Positions 45,288-54,316 of a stretch of DNA of 64,000 nt are shown here, piece by piece. This stretch comes from Stackebrandtia albiflava (GTDB taxonomy: Bacteria; Actinomycetota; Actinomycetes; Mycobacteriales; Micromonosporaceae). Each line of letters opens with the position of its first letter. Within the stretch, counting starts at the first letter, position 1. Under the pieces are notes generated by a model, which did not search any database, was not told the origin of the DNA, and saw only the letters and a program-made list of their open reading frames with translations. The translations under genes were made by a program, and so were the position numbers. The stretch is taken from the NCBI RefSeq assembly GCF_007994225.1, contig NZ_VLLL01000005.1, positions 1,034,081 to 1,098,080 of the forward strand. Direction: 5' to 3'.

Positions 45288-45932
45288 TCACGACTCCGCG
45301 CGTCGGCGCGCCCGTTCCTCCGCGGCGTCGAGGGCGGGTTCCAGGGTGGCGAGAGCGGAGCGGAGCAGTTCCGGCAGCGAACCGGTCGGTACGACGAACC
45401 CGGTCGCGGCGAGGGACGCGGCCGACGGCCGGAGCCACTGCTGGAGTGCGACACGGACCGCGGCGGCCACGCTCGCCGCCAGCACACGGACGGCGGTGCC
45501 GGTGTCGCCGAGACGTTCGCCGATCGCGGTGGCGAGGGGGTCTTCGATCGCCGTGGCGGTGTCGAGAAAGGTCTCTCGCAGTGCGGGGCTGGTGGTGATC
45601 AACAGCAGCGCGTCCTCGTTCCGCGGCCGGGTGTACTGCTCCACCACCGCGTCGGCCAGTACCTCGGCGAGGCGAAGGCCCTCGGGTGCGGCGGCCAACG
45701 TCGCCGCGAGGCGCGACTCGCGTTCGGCGGTGACGGCGGCGACGATCGCCTGTTCTCGGCTGGAGAAGTAGTTGTTGTATGTCCTCGGTGACACCCCGGC
45801 CGCCTCGGCGATGTCGTTGACTCGGACGTTGTCGGCGCCGTGTCGGAGTGCCAGCCGCAGTGCCGCCTCTCGCAGGGCCACCCGGGTAGCCTGCTTCTTC
45901 TGTTCCCGCAGTCCGGGGCTCCTGGTCGTCAC
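45288..45932 (-). CDS. TetR family transcriptional regulator
   Basis: The 214-residue protein has a TetR N-terminal HTH (about 10-60: RVALREAALRLALRHGADNVRVNDIAEAAGVSPRTYNNYFSSREQAIV) and an all-helical ligand domain. GTG 45932 is chosen. On the minus strand a CATAAT -10 element (45944-45939) ends six bases before it, so the transcript probably starts at the GTG itself and is leaderless. It diverges from a gene of unknown function at 46028, and palindromic sites lie between. Confidence 0.88.
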   Translation of the reverse strand: MTTRSPGLREQKKQATRVALREAALRLALRHGADNVRVNDIAEAAGVSPRTYNNYFSSREQAIVAAVTAERESRLAATLAAAPEGLRLAEVLADAVVEQYTRPRNEDALLLITTSPALRETFLDTATAIEDPLATAIGERLGDTGTAVRVLAASVAAAVRVALQQWLRPSAASLAATGFVVPTGSLPELLRSALATLEPALDAAEERARRRAES

Positions 45933-45959
45933 CTTCCCATTATGGGCGCTTCGATACGC

Positions 45960-45999
45960 GCACGCAAACTTGCGTGCACGCAAATTCTGGTGCTACGCT
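45960..45999 (+). promoter_or_regulatory. Promoter and overlapping TetR operators
   Basis: TTGCGT (45971-45976), 17 bases, then TACGCT (45994-45999) forms a promoter for the plus-strand gene at 46028. The perfect palindrome TTGCGTG-CACGCAA at 45970-45983 covers the -35, and a second one, GCACGCAA-ac-TTGCGTGC, is at 45960-45977. The divergent TetR protein is the expected repressor of both directions. Confidence 0.7.
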
Positions 46000-46027
46000 T
46001 CCGTCCCTCCGACGAGAGGTGAGACGC

Positions 46028-47050
46028 ATGCGCGCCAAGGGCATCTGCTACGACACCGGGTTCGTTCGCGACGGCGGCGACTCCCGCGAACACTTCGACC
46101 CCGACCTGGTGAAACGGGAGCTGACCGTCATCCGCGACGACCTCCACTGCACCGCCGTCCACATCACCGGCGGTGACCCGGACCGCCTGGAGGTCGCCGC
46201 CCGCCACGCCGCCGACCTGGGACTGGAGGTCTGGTTCTCGCCCTACCCCCTGGAACTGACACCCGATGAGATCCTCGCAATGTTCGCCGACTGCGCCGAG
46301 CGGGCCGAGAGACTACGGACGCGGGGAACGGAGGTCGTGTTCGTCACCGGCGTCGAGCTGAGTGTCATGAACCGCGGCTTCCTCGAAGGCGACAGTACGA
46401 GCGAACGCGTCGCGCTGCTGCTGAGCGACCCGGAACGTCGGCCCGAGAGGCTCGCCGCGGTCGGCGCCCGCCTCAACGCCTTCCTCCGGGAGGCCGTGGC
46501 GGTGGTCCGCGCGCGCTTCCACGGGAAGGTCACCTACGCCGCCATCCAGTTCGAGGGCGTCGACTGGGACCCGTTCGACTTCACGACCTACGAACTCATC
46601 CGATCCGCCGAGGTCGCCGACCGGTTCCGTGACGCCGTGCGAAGCCTTGTCGCCCAACCGAAACCGGTCGCGATCACCGGCTTCGGCACCGCCACCTGGC
46701 GCGGTGCGGGCGACGTCGCCCCTCGGAGCATGGAGATCCTGGAGAACGACGCCTCCGGCGCGCCACTCCGGCTGACCGGCGAGTACGCACGCGACGAGGA
46801 GGGCCAGGCGACGTACCTGAGAGAACTGCTCGAAATCTTCGACGACGAGGGCGTCGACAGCGCGTTCGTGTTCCTCTTCGCGCTCTACAACCTGCCCCAC
46901 CGCCCGGACGGCGATCCCCGCGACGACCTAGACCTCGCCAGCCTCGGTGTCGTCAAGGTCCTCGAAGGCCGTCGCGGTGACACCTATCCGGACATGCCCT
47001 GGGAACCCAAGGCCGCCTTCGCCGCGATCGCCGACCACTACCGCGACTGA
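46028..47050 (+). CDS. Putative TIM-barrel protein of unknown function
   Basis: The 340-residue cytosolic protein starts at ATG 46028 after GAGAGGTGAGA. The order of strands and helices (KGICYDTGF, VHITGGDPDRLEVAARHAADLGLEVWFSPYP, EVVFVTGVELSVMNRGF, VTYAAIQFEGVDWDPFDFTTYELI, PVAITGFGT, DSAFVFLFALYNLP) resembles a glycoside-hydrolase-like (beta/alpha)8 barrel. Actinobacterial relatives have at times been auto-labelled abortive infection protein without evidence that I know of. Conserved acidic residues in E-L-S and T-G-F-G-T strands may be catalytic. It is controlled from the TetR-operator promoter at 45960-45999. Confidence 0.7.
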   Translation: MRAKGICYDTGFVRDGGDSREHFDPDLVKRELTVIRDDLHCTAVHITGGDPDRLEVAARHAADLGLEVWFSPYPLELTPDEILAMFADCAERAERLRTRGTEVVFVTGVELSVMNRGFLEGDSTSERVALLLSDPERRPERLAAVGARLNAFLREAVAVVRARFHGKVTYAAIQFEGVDWDPFDFTTYELIRSAEVADRFRDAVRSLVAQPKPVAITGFGTATWRGAGDVAPRSMEILENDASGAPLRLTGEYARDEEGQATYLRELLEIFDDEGVDSAFVFLFALYNLPHRPDGDPRDDLDLASLGVVKVLEGRRGDTYPDMPWEPKAAFAAIADHYRD

Positions 47051-47219
47051 ACCGGTCCGGCGTCGGTGTCCCCGCTCCGGACGGTCCCCGGCCGCTGAGC
47101 AGCGATAACGTGGATTCCGTGGCCTGAGGCCCCGGATACCGTGCTTTCCATGGTGGAACCCGCCCAACTCCGGGAGAACTCCCTTCCCGGACCGGCTCAA
47201 CGCTCGTAGGCTTTGCGCC

Positions 47220-47645
47220 GTGATGGATACAGCCGAACAGTACTTCCGGGCCAAGCTCGCCTTCCACACCGACGTCACCGACGTCCACACCGCGATGGAG
47301 TCCGGTGAACCGGGCTTCGTCCTGGTCGACTCGCGAGGCGTCGACTCGTGGCGGGCGGGGCGGATCCCCGGAGCGGTGCACCTGCCCACCGACGACATCG
47401 CCGCCCACGCCGAACGGCTGCTTCCCGCCGGGACCCCCGTCGTCGTCTACTGCTGGGGACCCGGCTGCAACGGCGCCACCCGCGCCGCCGTGGAGTTCGC
47501 GCGGCTGGGCCGTCCGGTGCGGGAGATGCTGGGCGGCTTCGAATACTGGGTGCGGGAGGGGTTCGCGGTGGAGACCGACACCGGGCTCACCCGCCGGCCG
47601 GCCGACCCCCTGACGGCACCTCCGGGTATGACCTGCGCCTGCTGA
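47220..47645 (+). CDS. Rhodanese-like domain protein
   Basis: The 141-residue single-domain protein has FVLVDSRGVDSWRAGRIPGAVHLPTDDI and the active-site loop VYCWGPGCNGATRAA with Cys at the expected position, preceding ARLGRPVREMLGGFEYW. This loop (CWGPGCNGAT) is longer than the classical CRxGx[R/T] and is typical of a stand-alone actinobacterial/proteobacterial subfamily. It probably transfers sulfane sulfur or acts on a persulfide, but the substrate is unknown. A hairpin terminator follows. Confidence 0.88.
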   Translation: MMDTAEQYFRAKLAFHTDVTDVHTAMESGEPGFVLVDSRGVDSWRAGRIPGAVHLPTDDIAAHAERLLPAGTPVVVYCWGPGCNGATRAAVEFARLGRPVREMLGGFEYWVREGFAVETDTGLTRRPADPLTAPPGMTCAC

Positions 47646-47660
47646 CCGCCGTCGTCGTGT

Positions 47661-47688
47661 GGCCGCGTCCGAGGTGCCGGACGCGGCC
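47661..47688. terminator. Bidirectional terminator
   Basis: A perfect 11-bp stem, GGCCGCGTCCG/CGGACGCGGCC, with a 6-base loop lies between the convergent rhodanese and GlxA-type genes. Confidence 0.7.
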
Positions 47689-47750
47689 ATTACCGTTGCG
47701 GGACACCGGAGGCCGCGTCGCACTCCACCGATCCGCTGTGGAGTCGGTGA

Positions 47751-48710
47751 TCACCTCGCCCACGCCGCCCGGTAGCGGCTCGGGGAGACGTGCAGGTGCT
47801 TGGCGAACGCGGCACGCAGCCCGGCGGCGGTACCGAACCCGCATTCCGCGGCGATCGAGTCGACGGTCAGCGACGTCGCCTCCAGCAGCTCCTGGGCACG
47901 CCGGAGACGTTCGCGGGTGAGCCACTCCCCCGGGGTGCGACCGAACTCGGCGACGAACCGCCGGGCGAGTTGCCGCTCGCTCAGGTGGGCGCGGGCCGCC
48001 AGGTCGCGCAGTCGTATCGGCCGGGCGAGGTTGCGGTGGACCCATTCGGTGACGTGGTGCAGTGAGGACACCGAGGCCGGCGCGACCGGGCTGACCATGT
48101 ACTGCGCCTGGTCACCGCCCCGGTGCGGCGGGGTGACCAGGCGACGCGCCAACGCGTTGGCGACGGCGGTGCCGTGATCACGGCGGACCAGTTCCAGGCA
48201 CAGATCGATTCCGGCCGCGGTGCCGGCGGAGGTGAACACGCCGTCGTCCTCGGTGTAGATGACGCGGGCGTCCAGCAGGACCCTCGGGTATCGACGCGCC
48301 AACTCCTCGGCGTGCATCCAGTGTGTCGTCGCGCGGCGCCCGTCCAGCAGGCCCGCCTCGGCGAGCAGGAACGCACCCGAACAGATCGACGCGATCCTGG
48401 CACCGCGACGATGTGCCTCCCGCACCGCCGCGACCACCTCCGGCGGTTGACGGTCGTGAACACCGGTACAGGCCGGAACGATGACCGTGTCCGCTGTGGA
48501 CAGTTCCGCGAGGTCGCGGACCTCTCCGGCCACGAATCCGCCGGCCACCGTGGTGCCGGGCTCGGCCGCGCACATCACGAACTCGTACCAGTCGGCGGCC
48601 AGATCCGGCCGGGCCACGCCGAAGACCTCGCACGGCACCGCCAGTTCGAAGATCGGCGCGCCCGGCGTGATCACCATCGCGACGCGATGCGTGTCTGTTT
48701 CCTTGCGCAT
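47751..48710 (-). CDS. GlxA family transcriptional regulator (DJ-1/PfpI plus AraC domains)
   Basis: The 319-residue protein has an N-terminal DJ-1/PfpI-type domain (about 1-165: VAMVITPGAPIFELAVPCEVFGV, then ARIASICSGAFLLAEAGLLDGRRATTHW with the nucleophile-elbow Cys) and a C-terminal AraC HTH pair (about 215-319: RPIRLRDLAARAHLSERQLARRFVAEFGRTPGEWL, VDSIAAECGFGTAAGLRAAFAKHLHVSPSRYR). Such regulators respond to small metabolites. It diverges from the amino-acid permease whose start lies 53 bases away, so it probably controls transport of an amino acid or amine. Confidence 0.92.
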   Translation of the reverse strand: MRKETDTHRVAMVITPGAPIFELAVPCEVFGVARPDLAADWYEFVMCAAEPGTTVAGGFVAGEVRDLAELSTADTVIVPACTGVHDRQPPEVVAAVREAHRRGARIASICSGAFLLAEAGLLDGRRATTHWMHAEELARRYPRVLLDARVIYTEDDGVFTSAGTAAGIDLCLELVRRDHGTAVANALARRLVTPPHRGGDQAQYMVSPVAPASVSSLHHVTEWVHRNLARPIRLRDLAARAHLSERQLARRFVAEFGRTPGEWLTRERLRRAQELLEATSLTVDSIAAECGFGTAAGLRAAFAKHLHVSPSRYRAAWAR

Positions 48711-48762
48711 GACGGCAATGATGACACTCGCCGAGACGCCGCCGATGGCGTGAGATCGACGG

Positions 48763-50037
48763 GTGACCGACACTCGACACCACGATCCCGCCACGCGGAC
48801 ACAGACCATCGGACTCGCGCAGGGCGTCGCCCTGTACGTGTGTGCGCTCCTGGGCGCCGGTGTCCTCGTCCTACCGGGCCAGGCCGCCTCCCTCGCCGGC
48901 CCGGCCTCCCTGGTGGCGTGGGCGTTCAGCGCGCTACTCGGGGTGCCGCTGGCGTACACCTTCGCCCGGCTGGCCTCGAACCATCCCGACGCCGGAGGTG
49001 TCGCCACATTCACCACCCGCGCCTTCGGCGGAACGGCCGGCGGAGTGACCGGGTGGTGGTACTTCATCGCCGGTTCGGTGGGGCAGACCGTCGTGCCGTT
49101 GACCGCGGGCTACTACGTGACGACGGCGTTCGGCGTGAGCCAGGACTGGGCGCCCGGAATCGCCGCGGCTCTGCTCGCACTCGCCACCGCGGCGAACCTG
49201 GCCGGAGTCCGGATGGGCGCGGCCGTACGCATCGGGCTGGCCGTCGGTGTCGCGGCGATCCTCGCCACCGTGATCGTCGTGGCCCTGCCACAGGTGCGAC
49301 TGTCGGAACTGACTCCGGTGGCACCGCACGGTTTCTCCGGGATCGGGCGGGCCGTCATCGTGCTGTTCTTCGCCTTCGCCGGCTGGGAGGCCGTCGCGCA
49401 CCTGTCCGGGGAGTTCCGCGACGTGAAACGCACCCTGCCACGGGCGACGGCGCTGACCATCGTCATCGTCGGCATCCTCTACCTCGGGGTGGCGTTCGCC
49501 GTCGTCGCCACCGGTGTCTACGGAACCCGTGAACTGGACAGGGTCTCACTGGGCGTGATCCTGGAACGTGGCATCGGTGTCTCGGCGGTCTGGGCGGTCG
49601 CCGTCGCGGCGGTCGTCATCTGCCTCGGCACCACCAACGCCTTCATCGCCTCGGTGTCGCGGCTGGGTTTCGCGTTGGGCCGCGACGGATGGGCTCCCCG
49701 GTTCCTCACCCACCTCGACCGGCGCCACTCCCCCGGCCGCGCGATCGTCGGCGTGGCCGCCGTCGGGGCCGCCGGACTCCTCGGCGCGGCGCTGTTCGGT
49801 TGGGGTACCGAGGACATCGTCTTCCTGCCGTCGGTCCTGGTGTTGGCGACCTACCTGTTCGGTGCGGCGGCGGCCGTGCGACTGTTCGGGGGCCGTGACC
49901 GGGTGATCGCCGCCGTCACGGTGGTCCTGCTGCTGGTCACGGTCCCGTTCGCGGGTTGGCACGTCCTCATCCCGGTCTCGGTGGCCGTCGCCGTGGTGTG
50001 CCTGAAGGGTTTCGGCCACCGCCGGGGACGGGCATGA
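48763..50037 (+). CDS. APC family amino acid permease
   Basis: The 424-residue protein has about 12 hydrophobic helices with APC superfamily features: the glycine-rich first helix LGAGVLVLPGQAASLAGPASLVAW, GGVATFTTRAFGGTAGGVTGWWYF in TM3, and FFAFAGWEAVAHLSGEFRDVKRTLPRA in the TM6 region, with the conserved Glu. The GTG start at 48763 gives an N-terminus directly before TM1. It is likely an amino acid or amine transporter in the cytoplasmic membrane. It faces the GlxA-type regulator across a 52-bp gap, so the pair may form one regulatory unit. Confidence 0.9.
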   Translation: MTDTRHHDPATRTQTIGLAQGVALYVCALLGAGVLVLPGQAASLAGPASLVAWAFSALLGVPLAYTFARLASNHPDAGGVATFTTRAFGGTAGGVTGWWYFIAGSVGQTVVPLTAGYYVTTAFGVSQDWAPGIAAALLALATAANLAGVRMGAAVRIGLAVGVAAILATVIVVALPQVRLSELTPVAPHGFSGIGRAVIVLFFAFAGWEAVAHLSGEFRDVKRTLPRATALTIVIVGILYLGVAFAVVATGVYGTRELDRVSLGVILERGIGVSAVWAVAVAAVVICLGTTNAFIASVSRLGFALGRDGWAPRFLTHLDRRHSPGRAIVGVAAVGAAGLLGAALFGWGTEDIVFLPSVLVLATYLFGAAAAVRLFGGRDRVIAAVTVVLLLVTVPFAGWHVLIPVSVAVAVVCLKGFGHRRGRA

Positions 50038-50221
50038 CACCGCTCGCATTCGGACTGAGACGGGTTCTCGTGTGGCAGCGGTGTCGGGCGGGCGGACCGG
50101 CGCATCGCCGGGCTACGTGACACGGGCCACGGTGGATGAGACGGCCCGTGTCTGTCCGGAGTGGAAGCGCGGCCGGAACCGAGGCGGGCCGGCGAACACG
50201 GTAGGGCTAAGGTGCTCTGCC

Positions 50222-51574
50222 ATGGACGCCACCGATCTGGACCGCCGGGCGAGAACCGAGGCCGGTTGCATCCCACCGTCCCTGGTCGCACGGCTGCTGG
50301 AACGCGGCCACCTGGACCGGGTGGAGTTCCACGCCGTCCGTGGCGAATGGTTCTGCGCGCGTGAGTGGGTGCGGCTGCTGGGCGCCCGGGATCGGTGGGA
50401 GGAGGCGTCGGCGGTGCTCGCGCCCTACGTCGCCACCGGCTGGTGGCCCGCCGCCAGGGCGCAGGCGGAGGTCCTTGAGGCCATGGGGCAGGTGGAGGAG
50501 GCGATCGCGCTGGCCCGGCCCTACGCAGAGTCCGTCTTCCGCGCCCTGGAGTTCTTCGCCCGCCTGCTCGCCCGGCACGGTCGCGCCGACGAGGCCGTCA
50601 CCGAGCTGATCACCGGAATCGACGACTGGTTCCTCGCCACCGCACTGGTCGAGGTCGCCGACGGCACCGGCCGGGACGAGGAGGTCGCCGCGCTCCTCGC
50701 CGACCGGATTCGACCGGGGCACCGCTGCGTGGAGCCGTGGTGCTGCCGTGGACTCGATTCCGATACCGCGCTCGAACTGCTCGCGGTGATCCGGGAACGT
50801 CAGCGCCGCGTCGACGAGGCGATCGCGCTACTACGGCGCCGACAACTCACGTCCGTCGACAATCGCGACCGGCTCACCGACCTGTTGGCGAGACACGACC
50901 GGATCGAGGAACTTCGCGCGTACGCGGCGGAGGACTCCTACGTGCATGCCACGCGGCGCCTCGCCGCACTGCTGGAGGAACGCGGCGACGTGGAGGGCGC
51001 GATCGCGTCGTACCGGCGGCCGGGCGCCTCGGCGGCCGACGAACCGCACGGTGCGGTCGAACTGGCGGAACTGCTGTTGGCCAGGCACGGCCGGGACGAC
51101 GAGGCCATCGAGGTGATGTGCGCGGTCGTGGACGCCCCCGGCGGCGTGCAGGACTGGCTCGTCGACATACTGTGCACCCGGTACGCCGAGTCCGGTCGCG
51201 CTCGGGACGGCATCGCCCATCTCGACCGGCTGGCGGCGCGGTACGAGTGTGAGCAGGATTGGGATCTCCTGAGGAACCGGCTACCGCTCATGGCCGCCTC
51301 GGGGATGCTCGACGAGGCCGTCACCCTGGCGCGGCCCCACTCGGAGTCCGACCCGTACGCGGCACAACTCGTCGCCGATCTGCTCGCCGCGGCCGGCCGG
51401 GTGGCGGATGCCGTGGCCGTTCTCGAACCACACGGCATCAGCGCCGGCCACGCCCTGGCGGGGTACCTCGTCGATCTCGGCCGGGTCGATGACGCCGTGG
51501 CACTGTTTCAACAGCGCGACACCGCACCCGCCGAGTTGCTGTGGAGGGGGACGTTGCGGCCCGAGCCGTTCTGA
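50222..51574 (+). CDS. TPR/SEL1-like helical repeat protein
   Basis: The 450-residue protein consists of about 12 degenerate helical repeats with a recurrent G-R-V/D-E-A-I-A-L-L pattern (GQVEEAIALARP, GRADEAVTELI, RRVDEAIALLRRRQ, GMLDEAVTLARPH, GRVADAVAVLEPHG, GRVDDAVALFQQRD). There is no signal peptide, TM helix or catalytic domain. Streptomyces species carry many such proteins of unknown role. ATG 50222 is chosen as a natural start; the frame opens further upstream. It should act as a protein-binding scaffold. Confidence 0.8.
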   Translation: MDATDLDRRARTEAGCIPPSLVARLLERGHLDRVEFHAVRGEWFCAREWVRLLGARDRWEEASAVLAPYVATGWWPAARAQAEVLEAMGQVEEAIALARPYAESVFRALEFFARLLARHGRADEAVTELITGIDDWFLATALVEVADGTGRDEEVAALLADRIRPGHRCVEPWCCRGLDSDTALELLAVIRERQRRVDEAIALLRRRQLTSVDNRDRLTDLLARHDRIEELRAYAAEDSYVHATRRLAALLEERGDVEGAIASYRRPGASAADEPHGAVELAELLLARHGRDDEAIEVMCAVVDAPGGVQDWLVDILCTRYAESGRARDGIAHLDRLAARYECEQDWDLLRNRLPLMAASGMLDEAVTLARPHSESDPYAAQLVADLLAAAGRVADAVAVLEPHGISAGHALAGYLVDLGRVDDAVALFQQRDTAPAELLWRGTLRPEPF

Positions 51575-51873
51575 CCTCGGCCATCCCCGATTGGGCGGCG
51601 GCGCCCGAAGAAGGGAGCACACTCCGCCGATCATCCATAGGGGATCGCCGGGTGGACGTGTCCTCAAGCCCGGAGCGGCCCGAAGACGAGGCGATGTGGT
51701 GCGAGTGGCGGCGGACCGATATGCGCAGGCTCAACCGTTCAGCCACAGTAGACAACCGTTTCGCCACCGACGTCACGGCGTGAACCTCGCCGTCACGTAC
51801 TTCTCGACCGTCACCCCGGAAACGACCGGTGTCACGGGGAGGCAGGCGCGTCCGGTCGCGGTGTCGGCCGGGT
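51575..51873. other. Intergenic region
   Basis: About 300 bases between convergent genes. Short frames are present on both strands, but none has a ribosome site or family resemblance, and no strong hairpin is seen. Confidence 0.35.
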
Positions 51874-52392
51874 TCAGTACCCGTCCGGCGAATCGTCCAG
51901 GTCGTCCTCCAGGTCCGCGATTGCGTCGGCCAGATCGAGGACGTCGTTGGGGTTGGCGGTCGGCTGCGCCGCCTTCAGCTCCTCCAGGGTGGCCCTCGCC
52001 ATCCACCGTTCCATCTTGTAACGCCGCCGCTCCTCCCGGAGCTCGGCCTCCGAGGGGACGTACTCGGCGTCGGGGTCGTCTCCGGCCGCGGCGGCGACGT
52101 CGTCGGCCGACGCCAGCAACCGGGCCGCCAGGTCCCGCAGGACCGCCACGGCGGCGGCCTCGTCCTCACCGCCGGACGACGCGCCGCGGACCTCCAGGTC
52201 GTCCCACATGGCCTCGAAGTGGTCGGCGAGCACTTGGCGCGCCCACACCTGCGCCGCCCGCTGATCCAGCGTGCAACGACGCAACAGCGCCTCGTCGTAC
52301 TCCGCCACCGCGTCGCCCAGTCGCTCCGCATCGGGTACGGCGCGCGAATCGGCGGGTTCGGTCGTGAGTGTGGTCGGGTCGGATGATCCCAT
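51874..52392 (-). CDS. Hypothetical acidic helical protein
   Basis: The 172-residue protein is highly acidic and alanine-rich, mostly helical (YDEALLRRCTLDQRAAQVWARQVLADHFEAMWDDLEVR, then a basic EAELREERRRYKMERWMARATLEELKAA segment, ending DLEDDLDDSPDGY). No known domain is seen. The ATG at 52392 is chosen; the frame extends upstream to an ATG at 52497 without obvious coding character. The high charge and the lack of a signal suggest a cytosolic binding protein. Function unknown. Confidence 0.6.
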   Translation of the reverse strand: MGSSDPTTLTTEPADSRAVPDAERLGDAVAEYDEALLRRCTLDQRAAQVWARQVLADHFEAMWDDLEVRGASSGGEDEAAAVAVLRDLAARLLASADDVAAAAGDDPDAEYVPSEAELREERRRYKMERWMARATLEELKAAQPTANPNDVLDLADAIADLEDDLDDSPDGY

Positions 52393-52745
52393 CAGGGCTC
52401 CCAGCGTCGGAGGTCTCGGAATCACGCGCAGGCCGCGTGTCGCGACCCGTGGCGGAATCCTCGTTGAGGTGAATGGCGAAAGGTGGGAGGCCGTCATGGT
52501 CGCTCCGCCACGTAAGCGAACTGCCCACACTAACAGGCCGTCAACCCGTCGGCCGGTCGAAACGGCCGCCCACACCCGGCCGAACGCCACCCGCCATGTC
52601 ACACCGTCACCGGAACCCCGACGAACCCCCCGAGCGGCCACACCGTGCCGGACCTCCGAACCGGCACCGCGGGGACGTGAGCCCCGGCCGCCGCCGGGGA
52701 TGGGCGGCCGACGCGGCGGGTTCCACGTCGACCGCCTGAGAGGCC
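52393..52745. other. Intergenic region without a supported gene
   Basis: About 350 bases of GC-rich sequence. Open frames are proline/arginine-rich shadows. The promoter of the hypothetical gene at 51874-52392 must lie at its left end. Confidence 0.4.
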
Positions 52746-52764
52746 GAGAACGGCACCCGTTCTC
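52746..52764 (-). terminator. Hairpin at the end of the MFS-reductase operon
   Basis: GAGAACGG-cac-CCGTTCTC, an 8-bp stem, overlaps the stop codon region of the minus-strand MFS gene. Confidence 0.5.
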
Positions 52765-54316
52765 ACCCGGTCCCTTCGGACCCTCTCACCAGCACCGCCG
52801 CCACCGCTCCGGCGGCCAGGACCAGCAGGACCGCACCGATCCCGGCGTAGGTGCCCAGACCGTGCCCGACGGCTCCGTGCACGGCGTCCAGCAGCGCCGG
52901 AGCGTCCCGGTCGAGGGCGTCTGCGGCGGTCACTCCCTCATGGACACTGGATCGCGCGGCGGCGGTCACCGGCTCGGGGAGGTCCGCGGGCATGGTGTCC
53001 GCCAACGCCTCCCGGTACGCCACGACGCCGACCGCGCCGCCGACGGCGATGCCCGCGGCGGTACCCAGTTCGCCGCCGACCTCCTGGGCGGCGGCGGCCG
53101 AACCGGTCTTGTCGGCCGGCGCGTGGGAGATGATGAGGTCACTCATGAGTCCCACCGCGGCGCCCTGCCCCAACCCGATGACCGATATCGCCGCCACCAG
53201 TAGCCACAACGCGACTCCGTCACCCGACAACACGGCGAAGCCCGCCGCGCCCACCGCCGCGACCGCCAGGCCGGCGACCATCACGATCGCGGGCCGGATC
53301 CGGGCGCTCACCGGCGGGGCGACCATGGCGCCCAGGATGTTGAGGCCGATGTAGGGCAGGGTCCACAGTCCGGCCTCCAGCGGGGACAGGGCCGCCACCC
53401 ACTGGAGGTACTGGGTGAACAGGTAGAAGATGCCCGCGACACCGATTCCGGTGACCAGTAGTGTCCCCAGCGCCACGGCCATCCGGCGGTCGGTGAGCAG
53501 CGCGAGGTCGAACAGCGGATGGCTGAGTCGTCGCTGCCGTCGCGCGAAGAACACCAGGACGACCAGTCCGGCGGCGACGACCGCCACGTACGGCCACACG
53601 TCGCCGTCGCCGGCCTCCTGGCCGGCGGTCAGTTCCTGCAGGCCGTACACGACCGCGAGCATCCCGGTCACCGACAGCGCCACGCTGGCGAGGTCGATGC
53701 GGGCGGAATCGCCTTCCCGTCGTTCCGGGAGCAGCTTCGGTCCGGCGATGACCAACGCGACCATGGGTGGCACGTTGATGAGGAAGACCGACCCCCACCA
53801 GAAGACCTCCAGCAGGGCACCACCGAGGAGCGGCCCGACGGCGCCGCCGACGGAGAAGGTGCTGAAGAGGATCGCGATGGCGAACCGGCGCTGCGTGTCG
53901 TCGCGGAACATGCTTCGCAGCAGGGAGAACAGCGAGGGCATCAGGGTGGCCCCCGCGACTCCCAGTGCGGCGCGGGCGATGATGAGCATCGTGGCGCTGG
54001 TGGAGAACGCGGCTACGACCGACAGCACCGCGAAGGCGACGGAGCCGATCATCATGAGCCGGCGCGGTCCGAAGCGGTCGCCCAACCGTCCCATGGTGAC
54101 CAGGAATCCGGCGATCAGGAAGCCGTAGACGTGCACGATCCAGAGGGATTCGCTGGCGGTCGGTTGGAGGTCGAGGCTGAGCCTCGGCATCGCGAAGAAG
54201 AGCACCGTCAGGTCGATGGACAGCACGAGCATGGGCAGTACCAGCAGTGCCAGGCCGGCCCATTCGCGTCGCGTCGCCCTGGCGGGTGCCGCCGCGCCGT
54301 GGGCTTCGGTGTTCAT
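52763..54316 (-). CDS. MFS transporter, DHA2 family (SmvA/QacA-like)
   Basis: The 517-residue protein has about 14 hydrophobic helices. Signatures are MLVLSIDLTVLFFAMPRLSLDL in TM1, GRLGDRFGPRRLMMIG (motif A), VGGAVGPLLGGALLEVFWWGSVFLINVP (motif C and the DHA2 TM5-6 loop), and GLGQGAAVGLMSDLIISHAP late. It should export quaternary ammonium compounds, dyes or drugs. Its ATG overlaps the stop of the upstream FMN reductase by four bases, so both are translated from one message under the TetR operator at 54964-54982. Confidence 0.92.
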   Translation of the reverse strand: MNTEAHGAAAPARATRREWAGLALLVLPMLVLSIDLTVLFFAMPRLSLDLQPTASESLWIVHVYGFLIAGFLVTMGRLGDRFGPRRLMMIGSVAFAVLSVVAAFSTSATMLIIARAALGVAGATLMPSLFSLLRSMFRDDTQRRFAIAILFSTFSVGGAVGPLLGGALLEVFWWGSVFLINVPPMVALVIAGPKLLPERREGDSARIDLASVALSVTGMLAVVYGLQELTAGQEAGDGDVWPYVAVVAAGLVVLVFFARRQRRLSHPLFDLALLTDRRMAVALGTLLVTGIGVAGIFYLFTQYLQWVAALSPLEAGLWTLPYIGLNILGAMVAPPVSARIRPAIVMVAGLAVAAVGAAGFAVLSGDGVALWLLVAAISVIGLGQGAAVGLMSDLIISHAPADKTGSAAAAQEVGGELGTAAGIAVGGAVGVVAYREALADTMPADLPEPVTAAARSSVHEGVTAADALDRDAPALLDAVHGAVGHGLGTYAGIGAVLLVLAAGAVAAVLVRGSEGTG

